64,000 bases of DNA, taken from the NCBI GenBank assembly GCA_050952845.1, contig JBMNLP010000001.1, positions 1,240,001-1,304,000 of the forward strand, read 5' to 3'. This DNA comes from JAGVSV01 sp050952845. GTDB lineage: Bacteria > Bacillota > Clostridia > Christensenellales > Aristaeellaceae. Below, piece by piece: positions 15,517 to 23,973 of the stretch. Below the pieces are notes generated by a model. The model worked only from the letters and a program-made list of their open reading frames with translations, was not told the DNA's origin and did no database searches. The position numbers and the translations under genes are program-made. Numbering within the stretch: position 1 is the first letter of the stretch; every line of letters begins with the position of its first letter.

Positions 15517-16236
15517 TTGCAAGATTTTTTTCAACGTCTGGCGTTTGATTTCAACAACAACATCATAGAAGGCGACAGGTACCTGATGCTGCTCAACGGG
15601 TTGAGCAGAACGCTGTTGATTGCTTTCTCTGCTGCGTTGATCGGCATCCTGTTAGGCGCTTTGCTGGCGCTGATGCGCCTATCCAATTGGCGGATTGGTA
15701 AAAGGTTGTACCCCTTGCGCAAGCTGTCATCGTTCTATATCGACCTCATCCGCGGAACGCCCGTGGTTGTTCAGCTGATGATCATGTATTACATTGTCCT
15801 TGCCGCCACAAGCTTGAGCAAGGAAGCCATTGCCATCATCAGCTTCGGGTTAAACAGCGCTGCCTATACGTCGGAGATTATCCGCGGCGGCATCTTGGCT
15901 GTTGACAAAGGGCAGACAGAAGCCGGCCGTTCGCTTGGGTTGAGCGGACCACAGACAATGATGTTGATCATCCTGCCGCAGAGCGTGCGGATCGTGATCC
16001 CTTCCCTGATCAACGAATTCATCATGCTGCTGAAGGAGACGTCGGTTGTTGGATTCATTGGATTGATGGATCTGACCAAGGCGGGGGACTTCATCAGGAG
16101 CAGGACCTTTTCGGCGTTTTTCCCGTTGCTAACTGTGGCGGCAATCTACTTCCTGCTTGTATCCGTGCTGACGCGGTTGTTCGACTCATTGGAAAGGAGG
16201 CTGCGAAAAGGTGACGGCAGACCGACAGGGCTGTGA
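15517..16236 (+). CDS. Amino acid ABC transporter permease
   Basis: A 239-residue inner-membrane permease of the HisM/GlnP family. The N-terminal MLLNGLSRTLLIAFSAALIG, YIDLIRGTPVVVQLMIMYYIV and the ATPase-contact loop GQTEAGRSLGLSGPQTMMLIILPQSVRIVIPS are typical. The TTG start at 15517 sits 5 bases after AAGGAG. Its 3' end overlaps the ATPase gene by 26 bases. Confidence 0.93.
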   Translation: MQDFFQRLAFDFNNNIIEGDRYLMLLNGLSRTLLIAFSAALIGILLGALLALMRLSNWRIGKRLYPLRKLSSFYIDLIRGTPVVVQLMIMYYIVLAATSLSKEAIAIISFGLNSAAYTSEIIRGGILAVDKGQTEAGRSLGLSGPQTMMLIILPQSVRIVIPSLINEFIMLLKETSVVGFIGLMDLTKAGDFIRSRTFSAFFPLLTVAAIYFLLVSVLTRLFDSLERRLRKGDGRPTGL

Positions 16237-16963
16237 AGTGCTGTTAGAAACCCAGGGGCTGCAGAAGCAGTTTGGCAGTCTGCACGTGCTCAGGGGCATC
16301 GACCAGAAGATATGGCGGGGTGAGAAGGTGGTGGTCATCGGCCCTTCGGGCTCAGGTAAGAGCACCTTTCTCCGGTGCCTCAATGGCCTGGAGGAGGCTA
16401 CGGGCGGACGCGTCATATTCGAAGGGGAGGACATCGCCGCGAAAAGCAGCAACATCAACCTCATTCGCAGAAAGATGGGGATGGTATTTCAACAGTTCAA
16501 CCTGTTTCCACATAAAACCGTTCTCCAGAACATGACGCTGGCACCGGTGCACCTGCGCACCATGAGCCGCGAGCAGGCGGAGGAGAACGCGCTGCAACTG
16601 CTGGAGAAGGTTGGCTTGCTGGATAAAACCCATGCCTATCCCCGTGAGCTGTCAGGCGGGCAGCAACAGCGCATCGCCATCCTCAGGGCGCTGAACATGA
16701 ACCCGGACATCATGCTGTTCGATGAGCCGACCAGCGCGCTGGACCCCGAAATGGTGGGCGAGGTGCTGGACCTGATGCGGCAGCTGGCCATGGCTGGCAT
16801 GACGATGGTGGTGGTGACGCATGAGATGGGGTTTGCTAAGGAAGTGGGGGATAGGATTTTGTTCATGGATGACGGGTTGGTCGTGGAGGAAGCCCCGCCC
16901 GCTGAGTTGTTTGGCAACCCGAAGATGGACAGGACGAAGAAGTTTCTGGAAAAGGTGCTTTGA
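16211..16963 (+). CDS. Amino acid ABC transporter ATP-binding protein
   Basis: A 250-residue ATPase (GlnQ/HisP type) that powers the transporter. Walker A is GPSGSGKST, the Q-loop is MVFQQFNLFPHKT, the signature LSGGQQQRIAI, Walker B IMLFDEPTSALDPE, and the switch His lies in VVTHEMGF. The GTG start at 16211 has GGAGG about 10 bases upstream inside the permease gene, implying translational coupling. The usual RVAIARAL after the signature reads RIAILRAL. Confidence 0.93.
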   Translation: MTADRQGCEVLLETQGLQKQFGSLHVLRGIDQKIWRGEKVVVIGPSGSGKSTFLRCLNGLEEATGGRVIFEGEDIAAKSSNINLIRRKMGMVFQQFNLFPHKTVLQNMTLAPVHLRTMSREQAEENALQLLEKVGLLDKTHAYPRELSGGQQQRIAILRALNMNPDIMLFDEPTSALDPEMVGEVLDLMRQLAMAGMTMVVVTHEMGFAKEVGDRILFMDDGLVVEEAPPAELFGNPKMDRTKKFLEKVL

Positions 16964-17009
16964 TCAATCGGCCCACTGCTATTGCCAGCTGCTTTTATAA
17001 ACCATAAGC

Positions 17010-17038
17010 TTGAATCATTGCCGGCATTTGAGTAGAAT
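17010..17038 (+). promoter_or_regulatory. Promoter of tilS-hpt, possibly giving a leaderless mRNA
   Basis: TTGAAT (17010-17015), a 17-base spacer, TAGAAT (17033-17038). The expected transcription start (about 17045) coincides with the tilS ATG. Confidence 0.6.
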
Positions 17039-17044
17039 GCCCGT

Positions 17045-18367
17045 ATGCGTACGTTGGATGCTTTGGTAGAGCTGACGGGTAGTTCTTATGCGGCGATTGG
17101 TTCGCCTTGCCATGTGCTTTTGGGTTTGTCCGGAGGCGCTGATTCTGTAGCGCTTTTTTACGTATTGATTCTACTACGCCAAAACCATGGCTTTGACTTT
17201 AGCTGCGTTCATGTTCATCATGGTCTGCGTGAAGCGGCTGACGGTGACGAGCGGTTTGTTCGCGACTTATGCCAGCGTTATGGCGTGCGATTGTTTGTCA
17301 GGCGCGTTGCAGTTCATGCTGATGGCAGCCTGGAAGCAGCTGCCCGGGAAGCGCGCTACGCCGCGTTCTGCGATGTGATGCGGCTGAGCGGTGCCGCGGT
17401 GCTAGCCCTGGCCCATCATGCGGATGATCAGGCTGAAACCATGCTGATGCGCCTGATGCATGGTGCCGGGACAAAAGGGCTATCCGCGATGCGGCCATAT
17501 CAGGCAGCCATTTGGCGGCCGCTGCTTGACGTGGAAGGCCATATTCTCCGCTCAATGCTGGCGGAAGAGGGGATTGCCTGGCGCGAAGACGAGAGCAACG
17601 AGGATACTGTATACCTGCGCAATGCCGTGCGGCACCTTGTGTTGCCGCAAATGAAAGCGCTTGCGCCCCATTGCGTCCGCAGCATGTATAGGACGGCAGC
17701 GATCCTACAGGAGGAGGATGATTTCCTGGATGCTTATACGAAAGCCTGGCTACAGGAAAATGCGTCCACCAGGCAGCCCTATGTTTTTGTCATGACGGCT
17801 GCATGCTCTCAGCTGCATGCAGCTGTTCAGCGCCGGGCTATCCGGCTGCTGTGCGTTGCGCAGGGAATAGAGCCGACCTATGATCAGACGGAAGCAGCGC
17901 GTGCCCTGTTAGCGGATGACAGGAAAGGGAACAGCGTCAACCTGCCAAGCGGTTGCAGAGCGCTCCGTACAGAGACCCGGCTGCACATTCTGCCCACCAA
18001 GCGTGTTGAGTGCGTGTTAGGGGGGTATATGGTCATGGGCGAGGCGTCGCCGGGTTTCTATGGCGATGGCAGGCGTGAGCAGGTTTTTCCCCTGGCTGCT
18101 CTCCGAGGGGCTTCTCTGCGGTTCAGAGAGCCGGGCGACGTAATCCGCCCGCTGGGCGTGGCGGGGACGCAGACGCTGAAGGAGTACATGATATCCAAAA
18201 AGATCGATCAGCCTTTTCGAGATACCACACCGCTGCTGGCTTGCGGCAACCGCGTTCTCTGGGTTATTGGGACAGGAATTTCTCAGGAAGCGGCTGTGAC
18301 CACCGAAATGAGGCGGCATGTGCTGTTGCGCTATGTGGGGCCGCTGCCGGCAGACATCACATCATGA
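17045..18367 (+). CDS. tilS: tRNA(Ile)-lysidine synthase
   Basis: Adds lysine to C34 of the CAT-anticodon tRNA-Ile so that it reads AUA. The 440-residue N-type PP-loop ATPase has LLGLSGGADSVALFYVL at the start, VHVHHGLREAADGDE, and LAHHADDQAETMLMRLMHGAG. The C-terminal domain with REPGDVIRPLG and TLKEYMISKKI binds tRNA. There is no ribosome binding site before the ATG at 17045 and the promoter places the start of transcription there. hpt follows 19 bases later, a common Firmicutes pair ahead of ftsH. Confidence 0.93.
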   Translation: MRTLDALVELTGSSYAAIGSPCHVLLGLSGGADSVALFYVLILLRQNHGFDFSCVHVHHGLREAADGDERFVRDLCQRYGVRLFVRRVAVHADGSLEAAAREARYAAFCDVMRLSGAAVLALAHHADDQAETMLMRLMHGAGTKGLSAMRPYQAAIWRPLLDVEGHILRSMLAEEGIAWREDESNEDTVYLRNAVRHLVLPQMKALAPHCVRSMYRTAAILQEEDDFLDAYTKAWLQENASTRQPYVFVMTAACSQLHAAVQRRAIRLLCVAQGIEPTYDQTEAARALLADDRKGNSVNLPSGCRALRTETRLHILPTKRVECVLGGYMVMGEASPGFYGDGRREQVFPLAALRGASLRFREPGDVIRPLGVAGTQTLKEYMISKKIDQPFRDTTPLLACGNRVLWVIGTGISQEAAVTTEMRRHVLLRYVGPLPADITS

Positions 18368-18386
18368 AGTATAGGAGGTCATCATC

Positions 18387-18947
18387 ATGAACCAGTCACA
18401 GAGTATGTTGTACGAGAACCTTGACCGTATCTTAATAAACGCAGCCGATGTCCAAGCGGCAGTCAAAGAACTGGGGCAGCGCATCTCTCAGGATTATCGC
18501 GGCAAGGAACCGGTGTTTATATACATCCTCAAAGGTGCAGTGATGTTTTTTACCGATTTGATCCGTGCTGTTGACCTGCCGCTGACTATCGATTTTATGG
18601 CGATATCAAGCTATGGCAGCAGCACCAAGACATCCGGCGTTGTGCGCATCCTCAAGGATCTGGACCACGATATCGTGGGCAAGGACGTGGTGGTGGTGGA
18701 GGACATCGTCGACAGCGGCCTTACGCTGTCCTATATCATCAGCACCCTGTCACAGCGCGGCGCAGCTTCCGTTCGCACTGCCACCCTGCTGGACAAGCCG
18801 GAGCGGCGCAAGAAAGCGCTGCATGTGGACTACTGCTGCTTTACAATACCCAACGAGTTTGTGGTAGGGTATGGCTTAGATTATGACGAGAAGTACCGTA
18901 ACATGCCTGATGTTGGGGTTCTTTCGCCCAAGGTTTATTCATTGTGA
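18387..18947 (+). CDS. hpt: Hypoxanthine phosphoribosyltransferase
   Basis: Salvages hypoxanthine and guanine to IMP and GMP using PRPP. It has 186 residues. The PRPP-binding motif is VVVVEDIVDSGLTL, ILKGAVMFFTDL is the early phosphate loop, and YGLDYDEKYRNMPDVGVL is the C-terminal purine-binding segment. The start follows AGGAGG by 9 bases. It is paired with tilS upstream; ftsH downstream has its own promoter. Confidence 0.95.
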   Translation: MNQSQSMLYENLDRILINAADVQAAVKELGQRISQDYRGKEPVFIYILKGAVMFFTDLIRAVDLPLTIDFMAISSYGSSTKTSGVVRILKDLDHDIVGKDVVVVEDIVDSGLTLSYIISTLSQRGAASVRTATLLDKPERRKKALHVDYCCFTIPNEFVVGYGLDYDEKYRNMPDVGVLSPKVYSL

Positions 18948-18994
18948 CAGCGTGTGTCGGCATCATCCGGCAGGATTGTTTACAAATGTGACAT

Positions 18995-19007
18995 GCTTGT
19001 AACAAGC
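18995..19007. promoter_or_regulatory. Palindrome just upstream of the ftsH promoter
   Basis: GCTTGTAACAAGC is a perfect 13-base palindrome ending 8 bases before the ftsH -35 box. A second overlapping pair, TTACAA (18980) with TTGTAA (18997), surrounds it. The regulator is unknown; it does not match CtsR or HrcA sites. Confidence 0.35.
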
Positions 19008-19015
19008 GTTAGTCA

Positions 19016-19045
19016 TTGCATATCAAAAGAATGCTGTGCTATAAT
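19016..19045 (+). promoter_or_regulatory. Promoter of ftsH
   Basis: TTGCAT (19016-19021), an 18-base spacer, TATAAT (19040-19045), 32 bases before the TTG start. Confidence 0.65.
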
Positions 19046-19077
19046 TACATGCATTGACCAACAAGGAGGATTCAATT

Positions 19078-20970
19078 TTGCGAAAATCCCGCGGATTGCT
19101 CGGATACGCCATCATGCTCGCCGCGTTTCTGTTGCTCGCCTATATCATATCCGACAGCATGACGATACCGGCCAACCGCATCACATATCCCGAGCTTCTT
19201 GATAAGATATCAAAGGACGAAGTCGACCGCGTGTCCATTCGCGGCAACAAGCTGATCGGCCGCAACAAGATCAGCCTAACCGCTATCAGCGATTACCCCG
19301 CTCGGTATGATTTTGAAACGACCATTGGGCCGGATTTTTATTCTACCATCCTGACGATGTACGCAACCAAGCACAATGTACCTGTTGAACAAGTCAGCGT
19401 CAATGACCTTGGTTTCAAAATCGATTACCTGCCGCCGCTGACAACGCCATGGTATCTGGAGATTTTGCCCTTCCTGCTGCCCATGCTGCTGGTGATGGCT
19501 TTTTGGTATTTTATGATGCGTCAGCAAACCGGCGGCAGCGGCAAAGTGCTGAACTTTGGCAAAACCCGCGCCAGCCTGGCTGACCCAAGCAAAAATAAAA
19601 TCACCTTCGCCGATGTAGCTGGCGCCGACGAAGAAAAGGAAGAGCTCAAGGAAATCGTCGATTTTCTGAAAAACCCTAAGGCTTATATGGAGTTGGGCGC
19701 GCGTATCCCCAAAGGCGTGCTGCTGGTTGGTCCTCCGGGTACAGGCAAGACGCTGCTGGCTAAGGCAGTCGCCGGCGAGGCGAAGGTACCGTTTTTTACC
19801 ATCAGCGGTTCTGATTTTGTTGAGATGTTTGTCGGTGTCGGTGCCAGCCGTGTGCGCGACCTGTTTGATCAGGCGAAGCGTGCAGCTCCCAGCATTGTGT
19901 TTATTGATGAAATCGATGCTGTGGGCCGCCATCGCGGCGCCGGCCTTGGCGGTGGCCACGATGAACGCGAACAGACGCTCAACCAGCTGTTGGTTGAGAT
20001 GGATGGCTTTTCTACCAACGAAGGCGTGATCGTGATGGCGGCGACAAACCGCCGAGATATTCTGGACCCGGCGTTGCTGCGTCCCGGCCGCTTCGACCGG
20101 CAGGTGACGGTTCATTACCCGGACATCAGCGGCAGGGTGGCTATTTTAAAGGTGCATTCCCGCGGCAAACCGCTGGACGACAGTGTCGACCTGGAAAACA
20201 TCGCCAAGCGCACGCCGTTTTCCACCGGCGCCGATCTGGAGAACATCATGAACGAGGGTGCTATACTGGCGGCCAGAAATAAACAGAAGAAAGTCACGCA
20301 AGAGAACCTGATCGAAGCGGTAGAGCGTATCCAGATGGGGCCGGAGAAGAAAAGCCACAAGGTGTTGGAGGAGGACAAGCGCATCATCGCCTACCATGAG
20401 GCAGGGCATGCGATTGTTGGCCACTATCTGCCGCTGTGCCATGAGGTGCATACTGTTACCATTGTCCCCAGGGGTGGCGCGGGTGGTTTCACGCTGTCGT
20501 TGCCCGAAAAGGAGTTCGACATGCAGAGCCGATCCCAGCTGTTGCAGAATATCGCCAGCCTGCTCGGTGGTCATGCTGCGATCAAATTAATAGAAGACGA
20601 CGTATACACCGGTGCACAGTCTGACCTGCAGCGTGCGACGGAAATCTGCCGGCAGATGATCACCCGGCTGGGTATGAGTGAATCCATCGGCACCGTCTAC
20701 CTGGGTACAGACCAGGAGATATTTGTTGGCATGGAGTTTGGGCAGTCCCGCGAGTACAGTGAAGAAGTCGCTGCTAAAATCGACCGGGAGATTTCACTGA
20801 CGCTGGGCAAATGCTATCAATTGGCTATGGATACACTGAAAGCTAATATCGACCAGCTGCATGGATTGGCAGCGTTGCTGATTGAAAAGGAGACAGTATC
20901 AAGGGACGAGTTCGTTGCATTCATCAATGGCAGCAAAGCGGCTGTGACGATTGATAGCAGCGTGGTGTAA
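19078..20970 (+). CDS. ftsH: ATP-dependent zinc metalloprotease FtsH
   Basis: A membrane-anchored AAA+ protease of 630 residues that degrades misfolded membrane and regulatory proteins. Two transmembrane segments (about residues 7-24 and 125-145) flank an extracytoplasmic domain. Then come Walker A GPPGTGKT (218-225), Walker B IVFIDEIDAV, the arginine-finger helix ATNRRDILDPALLRPGRFDR and the zinc site HEAGH (440-444). TTG at 19078 is the start, 7 bases after AAGGAGGA; an earlier in-frame TTG at 19054 lies upstream of that ribosome binding site. Confidence 0.97.
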   Translation: MRKSRGLLGYAIMLAAFLLLAYIISDSMTIPANRITYPELLDKISKDEVDRVSIRGNKLIGRNKISLTAISDYPARYDFETTIGPDFYSTILTMYATKHNVPVEQVSVNDLGFKIDYLPPLTTPWYLEILPFLLPMLLVMAFWYFMMRQQTGGSGKVLNFGKTRASLADPSKNKITFADVAGADEEKEELKEIVDFLKNPKAYMELGARIPKGVLLVGPPGTGKTLLAKAVAGEAKVPFFTISGSDFVEMFVGVGASRVRDLFDQAKRAAPSIVFIDEIDAVGRHRGAGLGGGHDEREQTLNQLLVEMDGFSTNEGVIVMAATNRRDILDPALLRPGRFDRQVTVHYPDISGRVAILKVHSRGKPLDDSVDLENIAKRTPFSTGADLENIMNEGAILAARNKQKKVTQENLIEAVERIQMGPEKKSHKVLEEDKRIIAYHEAGHAIVGHYLPLCHEVHTVTIVPRGGAGGFTLSLPEKEFDMQSRSQLLQNIASLLGGHAAIKLIEDDVYTGAQSDLQRATEICRQMITRLGMSESIGTVYLGTDQEIFVGMEFGQSREYSEEVAAKIDREISLTLGKCYQLAMDTLKANIDQLHGLAALLIEKETVSRDEFVAFINGSKAAVTIDSSVV

Positions 20971-20987
20971 CCCCCGAAAAGATTAAC

Positions 20988-22520
20988 ATGCAGTACGGAC
21001 AGGGCTCAACACCACCTTACGAACAGAACCGCTCCTCCAGAAAGCGGAATGGCTCGATTGCCCAAAGCAGCAGAGCGGTCAGGCGCGCACTGCTGTGGCT
21101 AACAGTGGTGTGCGTGGTTGTTTTAGCTGTCTATCTGGGGGTTGATGAACTGCGCAAGCAGCGCATTGCTCAGGAAGTGGCGCCATATAACGGTATATTT
21201 GCCGACTGTATTACCATCGATGGCATATCCATTTCCGGCATGACCCCGGAAGAAGCGCTGCAAGCGCTTACTGATAATATGAAGCGAAGGCTGGATAGCT
21301 GGTCATTGAATGTCAACTACCGAGGGCATACTTTTGTTCAATTGAATTACCCGGTGTTGGGTATCACAGCTTCCGAGCAGCAGCTGTATGACTACCTGAA
21401 CGAGGCGTGGGCACTGACGCATACAGGCGATTTATTCGCCAGAAAGAAGGCGCTGGATGAGCGTGCGGAGCATCCATACGAAGCATACACCACCACAAGC
21501 GACATCAGCGAGACGTATCTTGAAAACTATCTGAACACCATTGCTGATTTAATGCGGCAGATGCCTTCTGATGCCGCCATTTTAGAATTCCAGCCAGATA
21601 ACCTGAATGAGCCGTTTCTTTTCCAAAGCGAACAATACGGCGTCATGCTGAATGTGGAGGAAGCGCGTAGCGAGATTTTAGCGCGTGCCGCCGAAGGAAA
21701 GTCAGGTGACTATGAGCTGACAGTGGAGTTGATTCGCCCGGCTGTCACCAGGGAAGATCTGCAAAAGCAGGTCAAGCTGCTGACAGTTGCGCAGACATCG
21801 ATCAGCAAGCGCTCTGATGAAGACAGAAACAACAACATCCGCGTCGCCTTCTCCAAGATCAATGGCACGAAGCTCAACCCCGGCGAGGAGTTCAGCTTCA
21901 ACCGTATCGTCGGCCCCAGGGACTACAAAAACGGCTTTTTCGATGCGAAGGAATATGCGTACGGCGATCTGGTCACCGGTATAGGAGGTGGCGTATGCCA
22001 GGCAAGCACCACGATGTATCAGGCTGCGTTGATGGCTAACCTGACCATTACCGATCGGACAGCGCATTCCGACCCCGTTGACTACACCGCAAAAGGTCTG
22101 GACGCGACCGTATATTACAGCAGGGACAGAAAGATCGACTTAAAGTTTAAAAACTCCCTCTCTGGCCCCATCTATATATCGGCTCATGTCATTCAGGACG
22201 GCAGCAACAGTAAAAACTTGATAAGTTCCATCAGGATCTATGGCCCGGAGTTTGCAGAAGATGTTGTGTACCGCCTGCGTTCCGAAATTGTCGAAACCCT
22301 GCTGCCCGACCCCAACCCGGTTTACAGGCTGGACAAGGACAAAAAGCATGTGACTTACACCGACGAGGTCGAACAGTATAAAAAGCCGCGGGAAGGCTAT
22401 GTCGTAAAATCATACCTGCAGAAGTTTGTCGGCAGCAACCTGGTAGACGAAAAGTTGATTGAAACCGACACCTATAAGGCCAAGGCTGCCGAATACTGGA
22501 AGGGAATTGTGCAGAGGTAG
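20988..22520 (+). CDS. VanW family membrane-anchored protein
   Basis: A 510-residue protein with a basic N-terminus, one transmembrane segment (about residues 34-54, LLWLTVVCVVVLAVYLGV) and a large outside portion. Residues 75-150 look like a YoaR-type putative peptidoglycan-binding domain (ISISGMTPEEALQAL). The VanW domain follows with FNRIVGPRDYKNGFFDAKEY and GGGVCQASTTMYQAAL, and the C-terminus resembles a G5-like tail. VanW occurs in some vancomycin clusters, but such long proteins are common in clostridia, so this is not evidence of resistance. It begins 17 bases after ftsH. Confidence 0.85.
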   Translation: MQYGQGSTPPYEQNRSSRKRNGSIAQSSRAVRRALLWLTVVCVVVLAVYLGVDELRKQRIAQEVAPYNGIFADCITIDGISISGMTPEEALQALTDNMKRRLDSWSLNVNYRGHTFVQLNYPVLGITASEQQLYDYLNEAWALTHTGDLFARKKALDERAEHPYEAYTTTSDISETYLENYLNTIADLMRQMPSDAAILEFQPDNLNEPFLFQSEQYGVMLNVEEARSEILARAAEGKSGDYELTVELIRPAVTREDLQKQVKLLTVAQTSISKRSDEDRNNNIRVAFSKINGTKLNPGEEFSFNRIVGPRDYKNGFFDAKEYAYGDLVTGIGGGVCQASTTMYQAALMANLTITDRTAHSDPVDYTAKGLDATVYYSRDRKIDLKFKNSLSGPIYISAHVIQDGSNSKNLISSIRIYGPEFAEDVVYRLRSEIVETLLPDPNPVYRLDKDKKHVTYTDEVEQYKKPREGYVVKSYLQKFVGSNLVDEKLIETDTYKAKAAEYWKGIVQR

Positions 22521-22538
22521 CGGTTTGTGCTTGGCAGA

Positions 22539-22586
22539 GCATGAAATTCAGCAAAATTCAATATACAGGATATTGAAATCTCATGC
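22539..22586. promoter_or_regulatory. Nested inverted repeats over the nadK-argR-recN promoter
   Basis: The inner repeat TTCAATAT-ACAGG-ATATTGAA (22557-22577) has perfect 8-bp arms and covers the first five bases of the -35 box. Outer arms GCATGA (22539-22544) and TCATGC (22581-22586) also match perfectly. Position suggests a repressor site; ArgR, encoded in this operon, is a candidate by context only. Confidence 0.5.
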
Positions 22587-22601
22587 AGCATATGATAGGA
22601 T
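22573..22601 (+). promoter_or_regulatory. Promoter of nadK-argR-recN
   Basis: TTGAAA (22573-22578), a 17-base spacer, TAGGAT (22596-22601). The expected start near 22608 fits the ribosome binding site at 22614. Confidence 0.6.
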
Positions 22602-22624
22602 GGGACAAAACTTGGAGGCATGCG

Positions 22625-23494
22625 ATGCTGAATGCCGGTTCTTTTTTTCTGTTTGCCAATCCTTTTAAGGAAGAAACCATCGCCGCGGCTGCGGAGATGG
22701 CTAACCGGCTTTTGCGTGAACATGCGCGGGTCATTTTAGAAGGCTGGCTATATGACGTCCTGAAGGGCACCCTGAAAGCCGGCGAGCGGTGCGATTTGAA
22801 AGATTTGCGTGAAAAAGTTGATGCCATCATATCCATTGGCGGCGACGGCACATTGCTGAGGACAACAGCAGAAGCTGCTGCCCGGGACATCCCGGTGCTG
22901 GGTATCAATATGGGCCGGGTTGGTTTTCTGCTGGAGGATGACACCGATGACCATGTTGAAACGGTACAGAGGCTGCTGGCAGCTGATTATATGATCGAGG
23001 AACGTATGATGCTCCGTTGCAAGGTGAACGAATCTCCCGAGGTGCTGGTGATGAACGATGTTGCGCTGACGCGCGGGCATAACCCCAGCAGCATTGAAGT
23101 TAAAGCCTTTGCCGATGATGAGATGATTTTTATCAGCAGGGGCGACGGGGCACTGGCAGCCACCCCGACAGGGACTACAGGCTATGCGCTTTCGGCTGGT
23201 GGCCCTGTGGTATATCCGTCCATGTCTTGCATCACGATTGTGCCGATCTGTTCTCATATTTTAAACCAACGCCCGCTCGTACTCCCCCCTGACATGGTTG
23301 TTCGGATGACAGCAAATGCGGCGACAGACAAGCCATGCCATGTCATTATGGATGGGCAGACGGTGCTGCCGATGAACGGGCAAGTTCATATCCGCATTGT
23401 CCGGTCCGATAGAAAAGCTAAGTTTATTCGCTTTCAGAAGCAGAAATTTTTATCCCGCCTTCGTCTGAAGCAAGCGGAGTGGAGTCGGGAATGA
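22625..23494 (+). CDS. nadK: NAD kinase
   Basis: Phosphorylates NAD to NADP in the cytoplasm. The 289-residue protein has SIGGDGTLLRTTAEAA (the GGDGT active-site loop), LGINMGRVGFL, the NE/D motif replaced by VMNDVALTRG, and TPTGTTGYALSAGGPVV with Gly-rich substrate loop. ATG at 22625 follows GGAGG by 6 bases; an upstream in-frame ATG at 22583 lies inside the promoter. The order nadK-argR-recN is widely conserved in Firmicutes. Confidence 0.95.
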   Translation: MLNAGSFFLFANPFKEETIAAAAEMANRLLREHARVILEGWLYDVLKGTLKAGERCDLKDLREKVDAIISIGGDGTLLRTTAEAAARDIPVLGINMGRVGFLLEDDTDDHVETVQRLLAADYMIEERMMLRCKVNESPEVLVMNDVALTRGHNPSSIEVKAFADDEMIFISRGDGALAATPTGTTGYALSAGGPVVYPSMSCITIVPICSHILNQRPLVLPPDMVVRMTANAATDKPCHVIMDGQTVLPMNGQVHIRIVRSDRKAKFIRFQKQKFLSRLRLKQAEWSRE

Positions 23495-23507
23495 AGGAGG
23501 ATATCAT

Positions 23508-23957
23508 ATGAAGAGCTACCGGCAGACTGCAATCCTGAGCCTGATTGAGCAGCAGGATATCAAAACGCAGGAGGAGCTTGCGATGAAGCTGCGGGAGCGT
23601 GGCATCTCTGTCACGCAGGCTACCATATCCCGCGATATCAAGGAACTGCGTCTGCTCAAGGTCCTCACGCCAGGTGGCGGTTACAAGTATGCCACTGCTG
23701 AAAAAGCGGAACACGGCGTATCCGATCGCTTTGTAAGGATGTTTATCTATTCTGTCATATCCATCGGGTATTCCGGCAACATCATCGTGATCAAAACGCT
23801 GTCCGGCAGTGCCAATGTAGCCGGTGAAGCCATCGACAGCATGCGCTGGCCGGAAATACTGGGTACGCTGTCTGGCGACAACACCATTTTTGTCGTTGCG
23901 CGAAATGCGGAGGAAGCGCCGGACCTGGTGGATCGGTTTCAGGAAATCATTCGATAA
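23508..23957 (+). CDS. argR: Arginine repressor ArgR/AhrC
   Basis: A 149-residue hexameric regulator of arginine synthesis and breakdown. The N-terminal winged helix (residues 1-70, TQATISRDIKELRLLKV) binds ARG boxes. The C-terminal oligomerisation and arginine-binding domain holds the expected LSGSANVAGEAIDSM and the GTLSGDNTIFVV motif, whose Asp contacts arginine. It lies 13 bases after nadK and follows GGAGG. Confidence 0.95.
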   Translation: MKSYRQTAILSLIEQQDIKTQEELAMKLRERGISVTQATISRDIKELRLLKVLTPGGGYKYATAEKAEHGVSDRFVRMFIYSVISIGYSGNIIVIKTLSGSANVAGEAIDSMRWPEILGTLSGDNTIFVVARNAEEAPDLVDRFQEIIR

Positions 23958-23973
23958 AGCCTGAAGGGTTGGA

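Noticed and set aside
20988..22520. Vancomycin resistance function for the VanW-domain protein
   Set aside because: No vanHAX or VanRS genes are nearby, and long VanW proteins are common in susceptible clostridia.
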